This document shows positions 57,101 through 64,000 of a stretch of 64,000 bases of DNA, piece by piece. Below the pieces are notes generated by a model. It ran no database searches, was not told where the DNA came from, and saw only the letters and a list, made by a program, of their open reading frames with translations. A program made the translations under genes and the position numbers. Within the stretch, counting starts at the first letter, position 1. Each line of letters starts with the position of its first letter. Source of the stretch: Miscanthus floridulus (lineage: Eukaryota; Streptophyta; Magnoliopsida; Poales; Poaceae). The stretch lies in assembly GCF_019320115.1 (NCBI RefSeq), contig NC_089593.1, forward strand, positions 14,040,789 through 14,104,788, in the 5' to 3' direction.

Positions 57101-57708
57101 TCATCTTCATTTGTGTTAATCTTGCCAAAAATCTGCTCGAGGTGTGGGACTCGAAGAAAAAACCATTTCATCATCTGGATGCACTGGTGGCAGTGCTGAA
57201 TTAGTAAGCGATCCTAATAACTATTATTTTCTAATCACACATACCGCTTTCTAATGTTTCTTCTTTCAATGTTGCTCAGTGTCCGAAGAAGACATATCGG
57301 TGGGACGTCGGTCCCATTCAAGGTTGTCGAAATGGAGGCAAAGTACCTATCACAGCCGACGGGAAACAATGAATGCGGGTTTTATGTAATGTGGACAATG
57401 CTTCGCTACATCGACGGGAAATCGAAAGAAGCCGATAAGTTGTTGTGTATAATCTCCATTTCATTTATGTCTGTTAATAATTCAACAAAATGATTTACTG
57501 TTACTCTTTGGATATCATCTTTTTTGAACGACAGCGCAAGAAATTTAAGCATGAAAGGCCGCTAAACATGGAGATCGTCGCACTACAATCGGAGCTGGCA
57601 AAATTCATCTTAGCTGAGGTATTGAAAAAAGATAGAGTATTTTCCATTGCACAATCCGTGAAGTATAAGGACCAGTATGGCCTAGAGCGGCTCACCAGAT
57701 TATTGTAG
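54145..57708 (+). pseudogene. TNPA-like protein with C-terminal Ulp1-type protease (CACTA-2, broken)
   Basis: The first ATG in the open frame is at 54145. The Transposase_24-like part shows GRNAHWHITEFDEF, DRWRVLESEKDYIWDV and MGTCFKNFKGTLYKNF. A Pro/Ser-rich linker follows (55900-56080). The Ulp1 exons (about 56811-57013, 57093-57201, 57279-57437, 57535-57708) show YIGFLDPMRVNERT, NHFIFICV (His), EVWDSKK (Asp), LSQPTGNNECGFYVMW (Gln and Cys) and a C-terminal ILAEVLKKDRVF. From 54424 to about 56080 one frame is open except for stops at 54877, 55045, 55186, 55447 and 55519. A frame change follows, then a TAG at 56355. The protease triad itself is intact. Function as for the CACTA-1 homologue. 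Confidence 0.8.
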
Positions 57709-57914
57709 GAAGTCCGAGAAGCATGTGTGAAGTCCAAGAACATATTTTTTTTTATTTTGAGGGATCGAGATGTGGATAAAAACATTTGAATTATAATAGT
57801 AACATTTGTAATGTTTAATATTGATAGACCTGTCATCTATGTAGCGTATATAAAGCAAAACACGATTCCACGAAAAAATATAAATTAAAATAAATTATAA
57901 AACAATAAAATACG
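57709..57914. other. 3' flank of the protease gene
   Basis: AT-rich, no gene; probable 3' untranslated region. Confidence 0.4.
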
Positions 57915-58525
57915 AACGGACCATCACCGCCGGTTAGCAACAAACTGGCAGTGTTGTCGTAACCATCACTGCCGGTTAGAAGGAAACCGACAGTGTTGGC
58001 TTGCTCAACACTGCCGGCTTGAACCATGAACCGACACTGATAGTTACGAGAACACTGCCGATTTGATCCATGAACCGACACTGATATTTACTACAACACT
58101 GCCGGTTTGATCCATGAACCGATAGTGTTGGCTTGCTCAACACTGCCAACTTGAACCATAAACCGACACTGATAGTTACGAGAACACTGCCGGTTTGATC
58201 CATGAACCGACACTGATATTTACTACAACACTGCCGGTTTGATCCATGAACCGACAGTGTAGGCTTGCTCAACACTGCTGGCTTGAGCCAAGAACCGACA
58301 CTCTTGAAGCAACCATCACTGTCGGTTGGCACTACAAACCGGCAGTGTTGTTCAACTGGACACTGCCGGGTGGAACCAGGAACCGACACTGTTTCCTGTA
58401 GATCAGTGTCGATTTTTAAGGACCGGCAGTGATGTCAACCCCCCATCATTGCTGGTATGCCACTGTCGGTTCAAAATCCGGCAGTGAAGTGGGTTTTTGA
58501 ACCGACAGTGATGTCCAGATCTAGG
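57915..58525. repeat. CACTA-2 right subterminal repeats
   Basis: About 20 copies of CACTGCCGGTTT/AACCGACAGTG. Within them 58000-58265 is a direct duplication of a unit of about 132 bp (GGCTTGCTCAACACTGCC to ATCCATGAACCGA). Confidence 0.9.
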
Positions 58526-58531
58526 GTAGTG

Positions 58532-61500
58532 CAGCTTTTAAATATAAAATTAGCAAGTGTAAGATGTCGATCTACTGTATCTGACTGATGGTTTTGGTGG
58601 GTAGACCTGTTCCTTTTAGTTCTGCTGTGTCAAGGTACTCAGCGTGATTTTATGAGTTGACTTTATGAGACTTACACACTGGTGATCTAAACTATATGAG
58701 TTAAATTTCCTAACACTGGGGATATATGAGTTATATTTGGTTGTGATGATAGGAGCAAGCATCCGGGCAGAGTCAAGAATTGGTACATACAAACAGCATT
58801 TGAGGCTGCTGTTGTGCTCGCACATAAATGATGCCTCTAGACCTGGGCAATCTGCAGGTACGGTGTTTGGATGGCTAAAAAATCATGGTGATTTATCGCC
58901 AACAAGCGGATTGTTGTTTTGATTAGTATTTAGAACTTTAGTCTAGTTATATTTTTCCTGTTGTTCTTAGTCCTTCTATAAAGTTGTTTATTTTACCTTA
59001 TGCTGCTTGTTTTAATTATACTTCTACTAAATCCTGCAGGTTGCAATTATTAAACAATTCCTGATTCTCTAACAGGAGGTTCTTCTGTATACAATTTTTA
59101 TAGTACAAGTTGTCATAATATGCCTAGCATCAGAAACAAAAGGTATGCATTTTTTACTTCTCCGTTTGGTGGTTCCACCAGCTGGAACAATTTAATTTCA
59201 AAAATGATTTTGTCACTCATGTTGTACCTTGTTAGCTATGCATTTCTTGTTTCCTGTGTCTGAACAAGTCCCTCACAAATTTATCTAGCAATATTTTTTT
59301 TTTCATTTTGTAAAATTCGTAAAATCAATTGTTTCCAGATGATAATAGAGACTCGAACCCTTCATAGTAATTCAAAAGTTCTAAAAAATGAATCAGTATT
59401 GATCACGTTGTTAGTTATTCTTGACCCTAGTATAGCTCAATTGCTAGTGTGATGATGCTCTTGCAGATATTGAACACATGGCAATCTTAACTGATTTCAA
59501 AATTTATTGACTAAATCATAGTACTAGAAGTTTCACTTTGCTGTTCAACTTTGGTAAATATCGAAGCACAAATTTATTACTGACTTCTTACAAAATGAGA
59601 GTGCTCGGATATATCAACTGAACATATGATTGTGGTTCAAAGTAAAATGTATGCAGGTTCATCATAGACATATATTGGTACCTCTCTAGATAAAAGTACT
59701 TTACATAACTTCCTTGCTCCAATGCACTCTGTCCGGAACTCCCTGGAGTTTTACCTGTAAACAGTTTAAATTACCACCATACAATCTTCATTATAGCATA
59801 TTCATAATTTTATATGCGATTTGAAAATTTTAGATATACTAAGCTTGGGTGCTTAGACACCTACACATTTCAGTTTCTTCATCCTTTTATTCTACAATTT
59901 CTCATCACTATTGTTTTTGTTGTATTGCAGTATAAAGTTCGGATTCAGGTCCTTGTTGAGGACAAGGTTAGTACGATAGGTCATGTTTCTAATTAGATGT
60001 ATATTTTATTTTGTAATATATCTGCTTATTATTGGAATAAATGCATATGTTAATTACTTTTTTTTTGTCAAACTACTATCTGACACGGTCGGTCATAAAT
60101 TTAAATGTACATAATTTTTTCCGTAGCTTCAGGGTTGAATTTGCCTATGATTATGCCTTCCTGTAAAATTCATTTTTATGATGAATTTATTTATTTTAGC
60201 AATAGTAATGTGTACCTCATTTAAAAGAATGGCTTGTGCTACCATCATGGAATTCACCAATACTTGTGTCTTATAATGCAGATAATGGTACCCATCATAT
60301 CTTGAAGAGTAAGCCTCTATATGTCGTAAAATTTAAAGGTTAGTATGATACTTGCATTTCACATTGTGTTCCGTTATTCTCCACGTTTAATTTGCTACTG
60401 CTTCATGTCCTTCTCGTCAATGCCCTCCTGCTACACTGGCAGGTTTATGTAGCTAGTTCTTTTTTCATTTTATATCCTGTTTCATTATCCATCTTGATGT
60501 GTCAGTATAAAATCTAAGTGTCAGTATAAAATCTTCTTTTCAAGTTCTACTCTTTAGTTCTTCTAGTTAGAGTTGGTATGGGCTGCATGTCCTCTCTATC
60601 ACACTCTCTATCAGGCGCTCGATTGTATCTGAACCTATAATCATCTTTGGATTTCCATTGATCTGAGCTTATAAATTAATAGTACATAGTTGGAGTTGCA
60701 TATTTGAGCTAAGAGTTAAGCACGCTTACCATGAAGATTAAAATTCTACTTGGACAATAGATCTGGCAGTATCTCTAGGCATCTTTGCACAAACAATGTT
60801 TCATCAGTGTTACTAATTTTTAGATGTACTTAACACAATTCACAACCCTTGATCTGAGAAATTTTAGATGGCGCAGGTGTGTGTAGCTAGATGTTCATCT
60901 TTCTCATGATGGCGCGCAGACCTGATTTCATGATGGAATTACTATCATAGATTCGCAATAGATAGTCTTTTCTCACAAGTTGGCACTATGCAGTTCTTTC
61001 ATTTGGTCAGTTTGTTTTGCTATAATCTGCCGCTATTATTTTTTAACTGTGCAATGTGTTTGCAGGTGATATGGTGGCATGTTCAGCTGGTGCAAATTTC
61101 ACTCTGCTTATAATTACGCTCATCCCTAGCAAGGTATGGATGTAGATGATACCTGTGATGTGCACAACTGACTGTTTACACTTGATCTCATTTGATGATT
61201 TTGGTTCCGAGTTTCTCACTAGACAATATATGTACCTTCATCGTCTATGGTACCTAAAAGATCATTTTTAAGGATGTTCAGTAATAACATGATGTCTCTT
61301 TTTTTTCAAAATTTGTTGTGATCACCTATATCGTTTTATATCTGTTCACACATTTTGTTTCATATAATCACTAAAATGTAACATGATGAGCACAGAGATT
61401 ACACTCAGCATTGTATGCTTTGATTTTACACGATTAACCAAAGCAAGTCGTGATCTCAAAATACTCTTATTTCAGAACCCCTTTTCATCCATTTAGATAA

Positions 61501-62170
61501 GGAGAGGTGAACACATCTTTTCCTTATCCTTTGAATTTGTCAAAGATTGAAATGAATTCCTTCTTTATTTTTGCCTTCTGCTTTTATTCAACTGACTTGT
61601 CATTTTTATATGTTACAGAAATACAAGACCTTTTTACATTGGGATCTATTAATTTTCGTCAGAAATCTAAATTCAAACAACATTACATTTCTATTCAGTA
61701 TTATGAAAACCCTAATCTTCTCATTGTACCTTTTCAAATTAGGTTGAAGCGAGAAAGATAGGCAAAATCAGATCCCACCAAACCATTATCATCAATTTTG
61801 ATTCCTTAATTATTCAGCACTATAGGAAATCATTTTTAGTTCTCTATCCTTATCCCAGTTTCTAATTCTCTATCCTTATCCCAGTTTTTAGTTCTCTATC
61901 CTTATCCCTGTAACACTAGTTTTGTTACAATCCTGTTGTTCTCATCTATAGTTCACATCTTTTGGCTTTCACTTAGAATTGCATTGAAAATCTCAAATGT
62001 TTAGAGTACAGTTCTTAATTTGACGTATATGATTAATCACTCCAGTTCTATATTATTTATCTAGTCTATTTTATTTAGTAGCTCAGATTGAAGTTGTTGA
62101 ATTATGCATTTTTGTAGATGGCATGTCATAGCACCATATATTTGCAGATATAACAAATTTCTCTTAAGTT
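58532..62170. other. Host or older repeat DNA right of CACTA-2
   Basis: Mostly intron-like AT-rich DNA. Short exon-like pieces flanked by plausible splice sites include YKVRIQVLVEDK (59931-59966, after TTGTATTGCAG, before GTTAGT) and DMVACSAGANFTLL (61067-61135). A frame KHPGRVKNWYIQTAFEAAVV lies near 58757. They do not add up to a gene I recognise; a decayed split gene is possible. Confidence 0.4.
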
Positions 62171-62188
62171 CACTACTGGAAAACTGGA

Positions 62189-62580
62189 TTTTGCCGAGTG
62201 CCTGAGACTTTGCCAAGTGCTTTTTATTGGGGCACTCGGCAAAGCAATATTTTGCCGAGTGCCGCACTCGGCAAAATAAAGTACTCGGCAAAGGTGGATT
62301 TGCCGAGTGCCAGGCACTCGGTAAAGCCTGGCTCTCGGCAAAAGGTGGCCGGCCCGTGACGGCGGCCACCTGCCGTCAGATTTTGCCGAGTGCCTAACGG
62401 CTGGCACTCGGCAATTTTTTTTATTTTTAAAAACTTATTTTGCCGAGTGCCAGCCCTAGGCACTCGGCAAATTTTTTTTTATTTTTAAAAACTTATTTTG
62501 CCGAGTGCCACCCCAGGCACTCGGCAAATTTTTTTTTAAAACATATTTTGTTGAGTGCCCCACATGGCACTCGGCAAAAT
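62189..62580. repeat. CACTA-5 left subterminal repeats
   Basis: TTTTGCCGAGTGC and GGCACTCGGCAAA in both orientations. The last three pairs are separated by T-rich spacers of similar length. Confidence 0.9.
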
Positions 62581-63009
62581 AATTTTTTTTTGATTTTGGG
62601 CCCAAATATTTTTCTGGGGCCTTGTGACAGTATTTCAAACTCTATTTTAAAATTTGGGGCAATATTGACTTTTTTTGATATATTTCATTAGTTTATTTCG
62701 TTTCATTGAATTTTTCGGGATATTTCAAATTTGAACTGCAGGTAAATGGAATAAAGGAATTTGGTCATCCAAAAATTGATACTCATGATATTTAGGGTAT
62801 GTTTAGGCCGTATCCAGGAACTCACATGAAATCTCGAGCATCTCGTTGACGTAACATGTCGAGGTACTTGCAGGAAATGTAATTTTAAATTATATAAAAT
62901 GCAAACGAAGTCCAAAAATCACGAAACTTGTCGAGGCGTCGTTTTATCGCATGTGGAGGCTGTGGTAAAAAATTAAGAAGGTTTCGAGCAAGTTGTGATG
63001 TCGGATGCC

Positions 63010-63490
63010 AAAAACCCAGACATCCCCGCGCCCGCGCCCTCCGCCGGCCTTGCCCGCGACAGCGCCCGTCGCCGACAGCACCGCCGCGCCCACCCCCGTC
63101 GCCGGCCGCGCCCCACCCCTAGCCACCGGCTACGGCCCACCCCAGTAGCTCCCCGCGCCCACCGCCGGTCGCGCCCATCGCCGGCCACGCCCGCCGCGCC
63201 CACCCCCGTCGCCGGCCGCGCCCTGCCCCTGCAGCTCCCCGCGCCCGCCGCTGGCCACGCCCGCGCCCGCGCCCTCCGCCGGCCTCGCCCACGACCGCGC
63301 CCGTTGCCGGCCACGCCCACCCCCATCGCCGGCCGCGCCCCGCCCCTAGCCGCCGGCCGCGCCCCACCCCGGCAGCTCCCCATGGCCCGGCCCCCCTCGC
63401 CTTGGCCACCCAGAGGTGGCTGGCTGGTGCCGACTGGCCATTTCCGGCAGCGGCGACCGTGTCCCGGCCGTCCCTTCCCTGGGCACGCCG
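63010..63490. repeat. GC-rich minisatellite-like DNA in CACTA-5
   Basis: Recurring GCCGGCCGCGCCCC, CGCCGGCCACGCCC and CCCACCCCCGTCGCC motifs give long open frames on both strands. The frames are compositional and no domain is seen. Confidence 0.7.
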
Positions 63491-63670
63491 CCTGTAGGAG
63501 CAGGGGAGGAGGGAGAGAAGGGAAGGGGAGAAGAGGAGGAAGAGAAGAGGAGGAAGAAGGGAGAAGGGAGGAGGAAGAATGAAGAAGGAAGAAGGGAGGG
63601 AGGAGAGGAGAAGGGAGGAGGAAGAAGGAGAAGGGAGGTGGAGAGCAGAAGGGAGGAGGAAGAAAGGAGG
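63491..63670. repeat. GGGA/GAAG-rich purine tract
   Basis: Almost pure purine on the plus strand (GGAGGAAGAAGG-type units) for about 180 bp. It could form triplex DNA. Confidence 0.85.
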
Positions 63671-64000
63671 AGAAGCCCCAGCCGCTGTCCACACCTCCTT
63701 AGCGGCGGTGCCGTGCCCTCGGCGCCCCACTCCCGACTCCGCCCACCGTCAACGAGCACACTAGGTTCGCCCTTCCCTTTCTATTCAAATCGTGCAATGG
63801 ATGTCGGCCATCGAGCCCTTGTTAGTAGTAATAGTTGTTGTATGTGGTTTTCGGCCATCGAGCCGTTGTTTGTGGATGTTGGCCTTCGTGACGATCTTTT
63901 TTGTAGGTTTTTGAAACCTCCCCGTGCAGGGGAGGTTCTGCCGAAATTTTCAATTGTCACTAATGTATTGCCTTTTTATGCAAAAGGAGGCCCCGACGGA
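63671..64000. other. Window end, leader-like DNA of CACTA-5
   Basis: Contains TCGGCCATCGAGCC twice (63804-63817 and 63850-63863) and TTTTTGTAGG resembling a splice acceptor near 63904. The transposase gene, if present, would lie beyond the window. Confidence 0.35.

Larger units (their letters stand above)
39709..58531 (+). mobile_element. CACTA-2, 18.8-kb En/Spm-type transposon with extra genes
   Basis: The right end, complementary strand, is CACTACCCTAGATCTGGACA. The left end is CACGCCAGATTTGCACA, a recognisable but mutated match (CACGC instead of CACTA). Both lead into ATCACTGCCGG-type repeats. The 3-bp target duplication CAG is present on both sides (39706-39708, 58532-58534). Contents in order: TNP2 (40614-43876), an unknown gene (45686-46906), a tandem-repeat block (46990-50480), a Glu-rich minus-strand gene (51720-51321), a viroplasmin-domain gene (52892-53873) and a TNPA-like/Ulp1 gene (54145-57708). 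TNP2 and TNPA-like genes carry many stops. Confidence 0.92.
62171..64000 (+). mobile_element. CACTA-5, left part of a CACTA element of the GCCGAGTGC family
   Basis: Starts CACTACTGGAAAACTGG after GTT (62168-62170), then TTTTGCCGAGTGC repeats. 62640-62990 contains the family module also seen in CACTA-3 and CACTA-4 (GTCCAAAAATCACGAAACTTG, ATGTGGAGGCTGTGG). GC-rich and GA-rich low-complexity DNA follows. The right end is outside the window, so the duplication cannot be tested. No transposase is seen in the visible part. Confidence 0.85.

Noticed and set aside
62973..63764. Long overlapping frames on both strands, up to 239 codons
   Set aside because: GC-rich and purine-rich low-complexity DNA keeps several frames open at once; no domain, no splice signals.

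Overview
This is plant nuclear DNA from a grass. A panicoid such as sorghum, Panicum, Setaria or a sugarcane relative seems likely, but the species cannot be fixed from the sequence. The evidence is split genes with GT-AG introns, CACTA (En/Spm) transposons of typical grass type (terminal repeats built on GCCGAGTGC/GCACTCGGCAAAG, CTGTAGGGGCGGCT, TTTAGTCCCGGTT and ACTGCCGGTT), Ty1-copia retrotransposons and a LINE tail. Nearly the whole window is nested mobile DNA. Only one clearly intact, ordinary host gene is visible, an ATL-type RING-H2 ubiquitin ligase at 16992-17414 (-).

Layout: 1-215 and 15985-16238 are pieces of an outer CACTA element. It is split by CACTA-1 (216-15984, target duplication CTC), which carries a broken TNP2 transposase gene, two captured host gene fragments in antisense and a TNPA-like/Ulp1 protease gene. 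16239-18320 is a small island with MITE-like DNA, the RING-H2 gene and a 5'-truncated LINE. 18321-23193 is copia-1 (368-bp LTRs, duplication ACTAG). 23395-27410 is CACTA-3 (duplication CAG), which has captured the first four exons of a leucine-rich-repeat receptor-type gene. 27612-32775 is copia-2 on the minus strand (397-bp LTRs, duplication AGGAA). 32855-38217 is CACTA-4, with a minus-strand TNPA-like gene. 38218-39708 and 58532-62170 are the two sides of a host segment split by CACTA-2 (39709-58531, duplication CAG). CACTA-5 starts at 62171 and runs off the window.

CACTA-2 is the most unusual part. Besides broken TNP2 and TNPA-like/Ulp1 genes it encodes three extra proteins: an unrecognised four-exon protein of about 279 codons (45686-46906), a Glu-rich minus-strand protein (51720-51321), and an intact small two-exon protein consisting almost only of a viroplasmin/RNase H1 N-terminal domain (52892-53873). 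Between these lies a block of about 502-bp tandem repeats with a three-unit, 1509-bp higher-order period.

Two patterns cut across the elements. First, clusters of each element's terminal repeat occur internally, and most sit just upstream of a TATA-like box and a gene. This suggests that the transposase-binding repeats double as promoter elements. Second, the in-frame stops that disable these genes are mostly TAG or TGA at Gln, Arg or Trp positions, and the LTR pairs differ almost only by transitions. Both fit cytosine-methylation decay after silencing.
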